Positions 14,401 to 23,815 of a stretch of 64,000 nt of DNA are shown here, piece by piece. Each line of letters begins with the position of its first letter. The stretch's first letter is position 1. This stretch comes from Sthenelais limicola (Eukaryota; Annelida; Polychaeta; Phyllodocida; Sigalionidae): NCBI GenBank assembly GCA_942159475.1, contig OW804095.1:154565145-154629144 (forward strand). Direction: 5' to 3'. The position numbers and the translations under genes were made by a program. Under the pieces are notes generated by a model, which had not been told where the DNA came from, ran no database searches, and worked only from the letters and a program-made list of their open reading frames with translations.

Positions 14401-15384
14401 GTTCTATGTATACATACTAATGTCCAGTTCTATGTACACATACTAATGTCCAGTTCTATGCATACATACTAATGTCCAGTTCTATGTATACATACTAATG
14501 TCCAGTTCTATGTATACATACTAATGTCCAGTTCTATGCATACATACTAATGTCCAGTTCTATGTACACATACTAATGTCCAGTTCTATGTACACATACT
14601 AATGTCCAGTTCTATGTATACATACTAATGTCCAGTTCCATGTACACATACTAATGTCCAGTTCTATGTATACATACTAATGTCCAGTTCTATGTATACA
14701 TACTAATGTCCAGTTCTATGTACACATACTAATGTCCAGTTCTATGCATACATACTAATGTCCAGTTCTATGTATACATACTAATGTCCAGTTCCATGTG
14801 TACACATACTAATGTCCAGTTCTATGCATACATACTAATGTCCAGTTCCATGTGTATACATACTAATGTCCAGTTCTATGCATACTAATGTCCAGTTCTA
14901 TGTATGCATACTAATGTCCAGTTCTATGTATACATACTAATGTCCAGTTCTATGTATACATACTAATGTCCAGTTCTATGTATACATACTAATGTCCAGT
15001 TCTATGCATACATACTAATGTCCAGTTCTATGCATACATACTAATGTCCAGTTCTATGCATACATACTAATGTCCAGTTCTATGTATACATACTAATGTC
15101 CAGTTCTATGCATACATACTAATGTCCAGTTCTATGCATACATACTAATGTCCAGTTCTATGCATACATACTAATGTCCAGTTCTATGTATACATACTAA
15201 TGTCCAGTTCTATGCATACATACTAATGTCCAGTTCTATGCATACATACTAATGTCCAGTTCTATGCATACATACTAATGTCCAGTTCTATGTATACATA
15301 CTAATGTCCAGTTCTATGCATACATACTAATGTCCAGTTCTATGTATACATACTAATGTCCAGTTCTATGCATACATACTAATG
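5446..15384. repeat. 26-bp satellite, main array (about 9.9 kb)
   Basis: Nearly 400 head-to-tail units of a 26-bp monomer (TAATGTCCAGTTCTATG plus TATACATAC), with a recurrent 22-bp variant lacking one ATAC. Most monomers contain the perfect 12-bp palindrome TATGTATACATA. Variants (GCATACATAC, GTACACATAC, TTTATAGATAC, CTGTGACATAC) recur in ordered groups, which shows higher-order duplication. The array ends at 15384 in the middle of a monomer (TACTAATG). No open frame is maintained. Confidence 0.98.
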
Positions 15385-15411
15385 GGAAGGGCATGAGTGA
15401 TCACCTCACGA

Positions 15412-15595
15412 TGACCTTGAATAAGGAAGCAGTAAGTAGGGAAGGTCATGAGGAGAATAAAACATAAGGTCAAGGTTAAATCCTCTATAGATCTCCATAG
15501 TAACGGCTTGAAGGTCATAAAGGTCATAAATGTTCCTGCTCCAGGGCTTCATATAAATCCTGGTAAGGACAGCAATGATGACGTCACAATGACCC
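15412..15595. promoter_or_regulatory. Cluster of nuclear-receptor half-sites with a CRE
   Basis: Within 185 bp lie TGACCTT (15412), AAGGTCA (15442), AAGGTCA (15466), two AGGTCA half-sites at 15512 and 15521 separated by TAA (a direct repeat with 3-bp spacing), a perfect CRE TGACGTCA (15579-15586) and TGACCC (15590). AGGTCA is the half-site of nuclear receptors, and TGACGTCA binds CREB/ATF bZIP dimers. The density is well above expectation, suggesting an enhancer or promoter. This is inference from motifs only. Confidence 0.45.
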
Positions 15596-16206
15596 TGGCT
15601 GAGGGAGCAATTAGTGTGTGGGGCAAGGAGCAGATGTGGACCACCATAATCACTAATTAGTCCCTGAATCAAACAAAATCTGCCAATAATCAATTAATCC
15701 AATTTCCAACATTTTCTACTTGTTTTGTAGATGTTTTCCGCCCGATGGCAATTAAGCATAAAACGTCAATGCAGGATCCTGAAGAGGCTGATCGCCCTGT
15801 TTTAATTGGTTGCTTCATTACCATAGCAACTTTTTGGGAGGAAATCAGAGAAAATATTTTTAATAACACAAGAAAAGGAATTTCATTCTTAATCAGCCTC
15901 TGCTTGTAGGAGCCAGTTTATCCGAGATATCTTAGAAATTTAAGTACAAAATTAATTATTTGGGTTTTTTTTTATTGAAAATCAGCTGGAGAAAAACCGA
16001 TCCAAGCATAACATAACCATTAACATTTCTCATAAAAACCTAATATCTATCACTGCTTTGCTTTCTCTTTTCCATTCGTAACACTGCACCACCAAACCAA
16101 TCTCTGGCAGAAGAAGACATGATATTATTATGTAAGACATAATATTTAGCACTTTCCCAGCCCCCCCCCACTTCCAGGATCAAAGGTGTACACTTGTGAC
16201 CCCTGA

Positions 16207-16243
16207 GTGTTGTGTGTGTGTGTGGGGTGGGGGGGGGGGGGGG
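16207..16243 (+). repeat. TG and poly(G) microsatellite
   Basis: A (TG)n run passes into GGGGTGGGGGG and a run of G. It is a simple repeat and a likely polymorphic site. Confidence 0.9.
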
Positions 16244-16402
16244 TGCTCCAGCTGTGCGACCTGTGGGACATGCGTGGATTGTGGAGTCTCAGGGGTAAAA
16301 CACACATTGAGTTTGAATCAGGATTGCCAACTAGCTTCAATGGAAGCCTGAATGTGACTGTAATCAGAATGGTCACTAACCAAAATCTATCACAATTGGG
16401 CA

Positions 16403-16529
16403 ATTAGAGCCTGAGTTTATTGTCCGAGCTGGCCCTCTATGCCTGACGGGAATCCTGTCAAGGCCGGAGGCCGAGACAGGTTCCCCAAGGCTTAGAGGGC
16501 CAGCGAGGACAATAAACGAAGGCTCTAAT
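16403..16529. mobile_element. 127-bp hairpin element
   Basis: The left arm ATTAGAGCCTGAGTTTATTG and the following CTGGCCCTCTA pair with the right arm TAGAGGGCCAG, GGACAATAAAC and GGCTCTAAT. The arms span about 35 bp with few mismatches. This foldback structure is typical of a tiny MITE. It shares the word CTGGCCCTCTATGCCT with the adjacent element. Confidence 0.6.
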
Positions 16530-16533
16530 GGCT

Positions 16534-16768
16534 TTAGTCCCCGTTGGTTGGGCTGTTACTACCACTTCAGTCTGTTAGTATCAGTTTCCCCGAAAAAATA
16601 AATTATAAATTATAACTTGTTGACATTAGTTAAACCCCACAATCGTCCCTCTTGATCACTGGCTTACCGGAAGTTCTCTAGGCATAGAGGGCCAGTGGCC
16701 ACTACCGGTCCCGCTGGCCACTCTGTGCGTCTATAACGGGCCAGCTCAGACCAACCAACGGGGACTAA
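16534..16768. mobile_element. 235-bp inverted-repeat element
   Basis: The ends are TTAGTCCCCGTTGGTTGG and CCAACCAACGGGGACTAA, an 18-bp perfect terminal inverted repeat. Inside is AGGCATAGAGGGCCAG, the reverse complement of a word in the neighbouring hairpin, so the two are related. No coding capacity was seen. Confidence 0.7.
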
Positions 16769-17115
16769 TGATAGTTAACCAGCGCGAGTAGGCACTACCT
16801 GCCGTATTGTACCTGTACATGAGCAGGCATATTAAACACGTATTAGATATTCTCAGCTTTTTAGTAGCTGACAGACAAACAGATACTTTCCCCTCCATCC
16901 TTAGATAGTGTTCCTGGTGCTGGAGAGGGGGTAGAGGGGGCTCAGGGTCTGGTAGGGAGGAGAGACAGAGGGGGCGGGGGCGGTGATGTCACCTTCATAT
17001 CATCCATATTGTTAGATTTAGATTTAGAAACCACTTTTCTTGTCGATTTTTTCGCTGTCAGTGAGCATTTCTCCAGCTAAGGGAGGTTTGTATGCCAACT
17101 GTTGTATAATAGTAT
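16769..17115. other. Unique DNA
   Basis: It includes a short G-rich stretch (16921-16985) with GGGGGCGGGGGCGG, an SP1-like or quadruplex-prone sequence. No gene was recognised. Confidence 0.5.
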
Positions 17116-17119
17116 ATAT

Positions 17120-17351
17120 GGGTCAGAATTTCAGAAAATGTACAATTCACCTTCACCAATCCTCTCAAATAACCCACATTTAAGACAAAAATGAGCTTCA
17201 AAATGCAGTTTAACATAACAGAACTGATACTTTAAATCAATGTGACGCTAATAATACTCAGATAGACCTGTTATTCTTAATTTTTCAGCCTCTTTCCTGA
17301 TTTCCTAAATGTGTACAGCTGTCAATTGTACATTTTCTGAAGATCTGACCC
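17120..17351 (+). mobile_element. MITE family A, copy 1
   Basis: Family A elements are about 235 bp, begin GGGTCAGATTTTCAG, continue AAAATGTACAATT, and end in the inverted copy CTGACCC. The terminal inverted repeat is about 28 bp. This copy is flanked by ATAT on both sides (17116-17119, 17352-17355), a 4-bp target duplication. It belongs to the subfamily whose interior reads ATGAGCTTCAAAATGCAG and AACATAACAGAACTGATAC. No protein is encoded. The superfamily is not certain; 4-bp duplications are known for Sola and Chapaev transposons, among others. Confidence 0.9.
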
Positions 17352-17464
17352 ATATCCTTGTTATCATAAGGTCCTTCTTTAAAAACCTTCTTCATTTGAA
17401 GCTTAATCAATCTTGAGGCAATTACCAACTATATTTATCCGGAGATGTGTAACTTGATATATAT

Positions 17465-17699
17465 GGGTCAGATTTTCAGAAAAAGTACAATTCGCCTTCA
17501 CCAATGTTATCCAATAACCCAAATTTAAGACAAAAATCAGGTTCAAAATACAGTTCAACCTAACCAAACCGATTGCTAGAATCAATGCAATGCCAAATAT
17601 ACACGAATTTACCTAATATTGACCAAATTGCAGCCTAATTTAGCAGAATTTACTAAATGTGTGCAGCTGCCAATTGTACATTTTCCGAAAATCTGACCC
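17465..17699 (+). mobile_element. MITE family A, copy 2
   Basis: 235 bp, flanked by ATAT and ATAA. It belongs to the second subfamily, whose interior reads CAGTTCAACCTAACCAAAC and GATTGCTAGAATCAATGC. It lies 113 bp from copy 1 in the same orientation. Confidence 0.9.
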
Positions 17700-18239
17700 A
17701 TAAGTCGGTGAAATCAAAGTTACATATTCTGTAATTATTGTTGGACAGTTTGTTTCATGTCCCCCGGGCCTCCTGAGGCCCTATTAGACGACTAGTGGTG
17801 GGCCTAGTAGCGGGGCCCAGGTGAATGGGCGGAAACGGCTGGTCAATGTCACCAGTCCCCAGCTTGTAGCCTATATAAAGAATCTTGTTCCGGACAATAG
17901 TGCCTGGTGATCATTACGCCCAGGCTTTATGCGCCCTCATGTCCCTACACAGGTCTCACTACAGAGGGGCAGGCAGCTTACTGGGCTCAATACTATCTGG
18001 GCGCACAAAACTGTCTAATGTTGCTATATGCTTCTTTACCTGAGGATCGTTCATTTGTGGGGACCTGGGTACTGAGGTTGTTCAACTCTCCATTCACTAA
18101 TTCCAATTATTGTATCTAAACTATATTTGCGATTATTTCCCCCGCAAAATGTACAAAACAATTGTGCAGAATATAGACACACAATATTAGGGATGTGGTA
18201 TGGTTGGTTAAATGGGTTTAACTCCATTATTGGTCACTA
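17700..18239. other. Unique DNA with a TATA-like site
   Basis: It contains a GC-rich patch at 17759-17825 and the TATA-like site at 17872. A 70-codon plus frame (17907-18119) starts about 30 bp after that site but has no recognisable domain. Confidence 0.4.
17872..17880 (+). promoter_or_regulatory. TATA-box-like site
   Basis: TATATAAAG matches the TATA consensus and lies downstream of a GC-rich block, as in a core promoter or LTR promoter. A start site would fall near 17903. No supported transcript or LTR boundary was found. Confidence 0.25.
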
Positions 18240-18267
18240 TATGTATAGTTATACCAACTCCTTATAT
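18240..18267 (+). repeat. 28-bp direct repeat, left copy
   Basis: TATGTATAGTTATACCAACT and the following 8 bp are repeated exactly at 18504-18531, on the other side of MITE A copy 3. It is far longer than the 4-bp duplication seen at other family A copies. Confidence 0.9.
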
Positions 18268-18502
18268 GGGTCAGACTTTCAGAAAATGTACAATTCACCT
18301 TCACCAATTCTCTCAAATAATCCAAATTTCAGACGAAAATAAAGTTCAAAATACAGTTCAACCTAACCAAACCGATTGCTAGAATCAATGCAATACCAAA
18401 TATACTCGAATTTACCTGTCATTGGCCAAATTGCAGCCTAATTTAGCAGAATTTACTAAATGTGTACAGCTGCCAATTGTACATTTTCTGAAAATCTGAC
18501 CC
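18268..18502 (+). mobile_element. MITE family A, copy 3
   Basis: 235 bp, same subfamily and orientation as copy 2. It is bounded by the 28-bp direct repeats at 18240-18267 and 18504-18531 instead of a simple 4-bp duplication. Confidence 0.9.
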
Positions 18503-18503
18503 T

Positions 18504-18531
18504 TATGTATAGTTATACCAACTCCTTATAT
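18504..18531 (+). repeat. 28-bp direct repeat, right copy
   Basis: Exact repeat of 18240-18267; see that entry. Confidence 0.9.
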
Positions 18532-18613
18532 ATCATCATAGCGTAGAGAACATGTGAGAAGATGAATACATGGGAGATGTACAGGCTAGACTTGTACATC
18601 TTGACGTGTATGT

Positions 18614-18848
18614 GGGCCAGATTTGCAGAAAATGTACAATTGGCAGCTGTACACAATTAGCAAATTATGCTAAAACAGGCTGCAATTTGGCCAATACTAG
18701 GTAAATTCGAGTATATTCGGCATTGCATTGACACTAGCAATCTGTTTGGTAAGGTTGAACTGTATATTGAAATTCATTTTCATCTGAAATTTGGGTTATT
18801 TGAGAACATTGGCGAACTTGAATTGTACATTTTCTGAAATTCTGACCC
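18614..18848 (-). mobile_element. MITE family A, copy 4
   Basis: 235 bp, inverted relative to copies 1-3. It starts GGGCCAGATTTGCAG and ends CTGACCC. The flanks are ATGT and TTGT, so the duplication has decayed by one base. It belongs to the subfamily with TTGGTAAGGTTGAACTGTAT. Confidence 0.85.
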
Positions 18849-18944
18849 TTGTACAATGTAGTACAGTACAACGCCCATCATGAAGGCCCTGTGTAACTTG
18901 TGATGCTATTTTTAGACAACTGTATTGTGCGATAACAATATTTG

Positions 18945-19102
18945 TATTGCACCCCACTTACTGCACCCCACTTATTGCACCCCACTTATTGCACCCCACT
19001 TATTGCACCCCACTAATTGCACCCCCACTTATTGCATCCCACTTATTGCACCCCACTTATTGCACCCCACTTATTGCACCCCACTTATTGCACCTCACTT
19101 AT
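18945..19102 (+). repeat. 14-bp minisatellite
   Basis: About 11 units of TTATTGCACCCCAC. A 62-codon frame through it is a by-product of the repeat. Confidence 0.95.
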
Positions 19103-19152
19103 CAGTCGTATAATAAACAATATTAATGTTTCTTCTCTTTCTATGATTGCAG

Positions 19153-19194
19153 GTGAGTGATACCTCCATGTGTGACGCGTGGTACAGTGGACAG
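19153..19194 (+). other. Candidate recursive splice site / 42-nt exon
   Basis: A strong 3' splice site (TTTCTTCTCTTTCTATGATT then GCAG, ending 19152) is followed immediately by GTGAGTG, itself a good 5' splice site. A second 5' site, CAG|GTAAGG, follows at 19195. This juxtaposition is the signature of a ratchet point with a downstream alternative donor that would define a 42-nt exon. If read as an exon in phase 0 it gives VSDTSMCDAWYSGQ, which I do not recognise. An ordinary small exon that happens to begin with GTGAG is the main alternative. Confidence 0.4.
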
Positions 19195-20022
19195 GTAAGG
19201 GGTGCAGGGGGCAGGGGGGGAGGGGGGGAGCTGGTGCAGGCGCTAATGAGTGACCAGTGGACAGGTAAGGGGGGTAAGGGGCAGGGTGGGAGGGGGGGGA
19301 TCATGTGCAGGCGCTAATGAGTGACCAGTGGACAGGTAAGGGGGGTAAGGGGCAGGGTGGGAGGGGGGGATCATGTGCAGGCGCTAATGAGTGACCAGTG
19401 GACAGGTAAGAGGGTAAGGGGCAGGGTGGGAGGGGGGGGATCATGTGCAGGCGCTAATGAGTGACCAGTGGACAGGTAAGGGGGGGTAAGGGGCAGGGTG
19501 GGAGGGGGGGATCATGTGCAGGCGCTAATGAGTGACCAGTGGACAGGTAAAGGGGGCATGGGGCAGGGTGGGAGGGGGGGATTATGTGCAGGCGCTAATG
19601 AGTGACCAGTGGACAGGTAAAGGGGGCATGGGGCAGGGTGGGAGGGGGGGATTATGTGCAGGCGCTAATGAGTGACCAGTGGACAGGTAAAGGGGGCATG
19701 GGGTAGGGTGGGAGGGGGGGATTATGTGCAGGCGCTAATGAGTGACCAGTGGACAGGTAAAGGGGGCATGGGGCAGGGTGGGAGGGGGGGGGGAGCTGCT
19801 GCAGGTTCTAATGAGTGACCAGTGGACAGGTAAAGGGGCAGGGGGCAGGGTGGGAGCTGGTGCAGGTTCTAATGAGTGACCAGTGGACAGGTAAAGGGGG
19901 CATGGGGCAGGGTGGGAGGGGGGGGGGGAGCTGCTGCAGGTTCTAATGAGTGACCAGTGGACAGGTAAAGGGGCAGGGGGCAGGGTGGGAGCTGGTGCAG
20001 GTTCTAATGAGTGACCAGTGTC
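19177..20022 (+). repeat. About 70-bp G-rich minisatellite carrying a splice donor
   Basis: About 12 units. Each contains AATGAGTGACCAGTGG, then ACAGGTAAGG, then GGGCAGGGTGGGAGGGGGG. The segment CAGTGGACAGGTAAGGGG is also the 3' end of the candidate exon at 19153-19194, so the array appears to have grown from that exon-intron boundary. Later units carry the weaker GGTAAAGG. Multiple G runs make quadruplex formation likely on the plus strand. Confidence 0.9.
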
Positions 20023-20164
20023 AGTGGGCATGGACTATATATACCATGTATATATACATACTATGTATAACCTGTGCCTAGCAATATAGTGAATTAAGAC
20101 ACTTTAAGAATGCTGAAAAAAAACATCAGAAAAAACAAGTTGCAGTTGATATTTTATTATTCTG

Positions 20165-20345
20165 ATACTGTTATATTGTTTTGGAAAAGGAAAAGGATAT
20201 TCCAAAAAGGAAAAGATATTTCAAAAAGGAAAAATATATCCCTAAAAGAAAAATGATATTCCCAAAAGGAAAAGGAACTTGGCAAAAAGGAAAAGGAAAT
20301 TTACAAAAAGGAAAATGATATTCAAAAAAGAAAAGTATTGGATAT
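20165..20345 (+). repeat. Degenerate A-rich minisatellite
   Basis: Irregular units of AAAAAGGAAAAGGATATT. Long frames on both strands here come from the low complexity. Confidence 0.85.
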
Positions 20346-21082
20346 TTTGGATTTTTCCTATTTCACATATATATCCTTTCCGATTGGGGACAAAACACCC
20401 TCCAAATCTCCTCCTCCCCAAATCTTTCTTCACTCTCCTTTGTTGCGGTAGTTTTGCACCAGGCTCACTATAGTGTCATGTTAGGCACTCATGTTCAGGT
20501 GGCGGCAGGCAGAATCATATTCAGATCTATAGGTCGCTACAGGGGCTGAGGGGCTTCTGGGGCACTGTTTCCCAATGCAATATATTCACCATATATTAGT
20601 TATTCAATAGCCAAACTTCATAAAAACACTCATGTAATAATAATAACACTATTCTCCCATACACAGGTCCTTGTGCATGCAGTTTGAGTCCTGTCAATCA
20701 TTGGGTCATAATTATTGTGGTACCTTTAGTAATCATGACATAAATGATTACTACTATTACCTAGAAGGACCAAAATAGTCGTTTTGGAACTAACACCCTG
20801 GTTGAAGGAGGGTGCATATAGCAAGAATTGCGCAGTACGGAGTGGAATATTATGAGTGACTGAAACCAACAAGTTATAACTCATTGATTAAGCATTAACC
20901 TTCAAGATCCAATAAGAACTAAAGTAGCTACACATATTCATGAGAATGAACTTAGAAATTCAAAGTTATATTTTCTACATATCCCTGATATTTGATTCAT
21001 TTTTTTATTTCTTAACACACCAAAAAAAATGCATTACAATATAGCTTGTGGAAGAAAACAATTGAAAAGTATCAAATGAGAG
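20346..21082. other. Unique AT-rich DNA
   Basis: No open frame, transposon end or tandem repeat that I can support. Confidence 0.5.
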
Positions 21083-21635
21083 CTATAGTTACATAATGCC
21101 CCACACACTGCATCCATCTCTAGTTACATAACGCCCCACACACTGCATCCATCTATAGTTACATAACGCCCCACACACTGCATCCATCTATAGTTACATA
21201 ACGCCCCACACACTGCATCCATCTATAGTTACATAACGCCCTCACACACTGCGTCCATCTATAGATACATAACGCCCCACACACTGCTTCCATCTATAGT
21301 TACATAACGCCCCCACACCCTGCATCCATCTATAGTTACATAACGCCCCCACACACTGCATCCATCTATAGTTACATAACGCCCCCACACACTGCGTCCA
21401 TCTATAGTTACATAACGCCCCCACACACTGAATCCATCTATAGTTACATAACGCCCCCACACACTGCATCCATCTATAGTTACATAACGCCCCCACACAC
21501 TGCGTCCATCTATAGTTACATAACGCCCCCACACACTGCATTCATCTATAGTTACATAACGCCCCACACACTGTTACCATCTATAGTTACATAACGCCCC
21601 ACACACTGTTACCATCTATAGTTACATAACGCCCT
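21083..21635 (+). repeat. 35/36-bp minisatellite
   Basis: About 15 units of ATAGTTACATAACGCC followed by CCACACACTGCATCCATCT. The 36-bp form, with one extra C, is a multiple of three, which explains the long minus frames of repeated GRYVTIDGCSVW or GALCNYRWMQCV. These are not genes: adjacent 35-bp units break the frame. Confidence 0.95.
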
Positions 21636-22997
21636 CACTGACTCCACTTCCCGCTCATTGTCTAGTTTTTAATAATGCCAGTGAGGGCGCTAGCTGCTTT
21701 GTCCATTAAAGTGTCCGCTTGTGGCGCTGCTGCATTGGTTAATACTGTATAAAACCTGGTGGCAGGAGTAGACACTAGGATGACAGTAATCCCAGTGGCG
21801 ACACTTAGTGAGGAGTAGTGTTACAAGTGTCCTATCAACCTCGCATAAACATGACTCCACGCTCTCACCGTCACCATGAATTATAGGAATTAAAACTCAG
21901 ACTAAACCTGAGGTTGACAATAGTTGTAGGCTACTAAATCCGAGGTTAAGGAGAATTGTTGTCATAAAGTTTGACTATTCACCACATTAAAGGACATTAA
22001 GAGTTATACCATGAAAATAATAGCAAATCTAACAAATTGTTTGGTTATTGTTGTACTTTACCATATTATCGTTCAGTACAGTGCTTATAGCACGTCTAAC
22101 ACTAGCATGTGCATTGTTCAGGGATGCCATTTCTCAGTCTGGTGACTGAAATCAGTCAATTCAATAATTTCGATTATTTTGTTAAAATTCTCTGAAAATA
22201 CAATATCTAATATAGATTTTGCCATTGGTGGTGATATCAATAGCTATTTTACCTTCATAGTGCCAAATTTCGAACACTTGTGAGACCCAAGCTTAGCCTG
22301 GTAAGGCTCTGACTGAAGTGCATTACTGACTGAGCTTTTCACCGGGATTGCACCCCCTAATTTGCCCGTCGTCGGCCATCCACTAGCCCTTGGCCCGTCA
22401 GTGCCCTGTTGCGTACGGTCTTCCCCGAGCAGATTCCTGACTGACGCACGTTTAACGGCACCGGGTTTGCTAATACAAGCCGGGCTAGCCAATACTCTTC
22501 TCCCATTGGTTAATATTTAGCACATGTTGCGAGCTGCTAAAAGCAGTTTACATAAATATTGAATTAAAAATATGATCACAATCATATCCTAATTTCCACT
22601 CCTTATGTAACTACCAGCAAATTCCGAAAAGAAAAAAATATAAATTGTCTTTCTAATTATTAGCCAATCACAACCCAGCAGTTCCATTAACCCCGGAGCT
22701 AGCTGGTCTCTGGTCACCGCATGTTTTCAACTTGAAAATTCACTTCAAGTTGCTTTTTAGAACATCGCATGGTTTACATTAACTATCATCGAGTGTTGCA
22801 AACATGTGAAGCATTGTAGGGAAGAATATTTTTTGAATTATTAAGTATTATTTTCTATGGAAACAACAGCTTTTCCTCGGTGAGCGATAATAGGGCATTT
22901 TTGTATGCAGCGCTCATAGATCCCTCCCCAAACAAGGCTCTAAAATGTTTCAGTCAATTTGACAGACCCCAACTGGCATCCCTGTGTATTCTATTTC
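21636..22997. other. Unique DNA with promoter-like motifs at its left end
   Basis: The left 150 bp hold the motif group at 21684-21754. The rest is AT-rich with a CG-containing patch at 22350-22490. No frame with protein character was found. Confidence 0.5.
21684..21754 (+). promoter_or_regulatory. Candidate core promoter
   Basis: AGGGCGCTAGCTGC (21684) and GTGGCGCTGC (21721) resemble CTCF-type motifs. ATTGG (21734), an inverted CCAAT box, is followed at a normal distance by TATAAAA (21748-21754). A start site would fall near 21780. The first ATG at 21780 opens only 12 codons. The arrangement is promoter-like, but no downstream gene was recognised. Confidence 0.35.
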
Positions 22998-23815
22998 TAT
23001 GTTTTATCAAGCCTTTAGTGCAGCCTATATAGCTGGTCTTCCACTAACTACTGGGGTAGTATACTACCATCTGTTGTTGTATGATGTTTTACCAGGCTGT
23101 ATAGTTCAGCTTCTATAGCTGGTCTTCCACTAACTACTGCAGTAGTATACTACCATCTATTACTGTATGATGTTTTACCAAGCTGTTTAGTTCAGCTTCT
23201 ATAGCTGGTCTTCCACTAACTACTGGGGTAGTATACTACCATCTATTGCTGTATGATGTTTTACCAGGCTGTAAAGTTCAGCTTCTATAGCTGGTCTTCC
23301 ACTAACTACTGGGGTAGTATACTACCATCTGTTGTTGTATGATGTTTTACCAGGCTGTTTAGTTCAGCTCCTATAGCTGGTCTTCCACTAACTACTGGGG
23401 TAGTATACTACCATCTATTGCTGTACATGTTTTACCAGGCTGTTTAGTTCAGCTCCTATGGCTGGTCTTTCACTAACTACTGGGGTAGTATACTACCATC
23501 TATTGTATGTTTACCAGGCTGTTTAGTTCAGCTTCTATAGCTGGTCCTACACTAACTACTGGGGTAGTATACTACCATCTATTGCTGTATGATGGTTTAC
23601 CAGGCTGTATAGTTCAGCTCTTATAGCTGGTCCTACACTAACTACTGGGGTAGTATACTACCATCTATTGCTATATATGATGTTTACCAGGCTGTTTAGT
23701 TCTGCTCCTATAGCTGGTCTTCCACTAACTCCTAGGGTAGTATACTACCATCTATTGCTATATGATGTTCACCAGGCTGTTTAGTTCAGCTCCTATAGCT
23801 GATCCTCCACTAGTC
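22998..23815 (+). repeat. 86-bp minisatellite
   Basis: About 9.5 units running from TATAGCTGGTCTTCCAC to TTTACCAGGCTGTTTAG. Each unit carries the palindrome GGTAGTATACTACC. Confidence 0.95.

Larger units (their letters stand above)
15385..16402. other. Unique DNA downstream of the satellite
   Basis: It holds the half-site cluster at 15412-15595, a poly(T) run near 15966, and a TG/poly(G) microsatellite at 16207-16243. Frames of 85-95 codons on the minus strand have no protein-like character. Nothing else was recognised. Confidence 0.6.

Noticed and set aside
5446..15384. CRISPR-like array
   Set aside because: There are no unique spacers; the monomers are directly adjacent and near-identical. 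It is an ordinary satellite in eukaryotic DNA.
21242..21567. 100-codon repetitive minus frames
   Set aside because: They exist only where 36-bp units are consecutive; the flanking 35-bp units break the frame.
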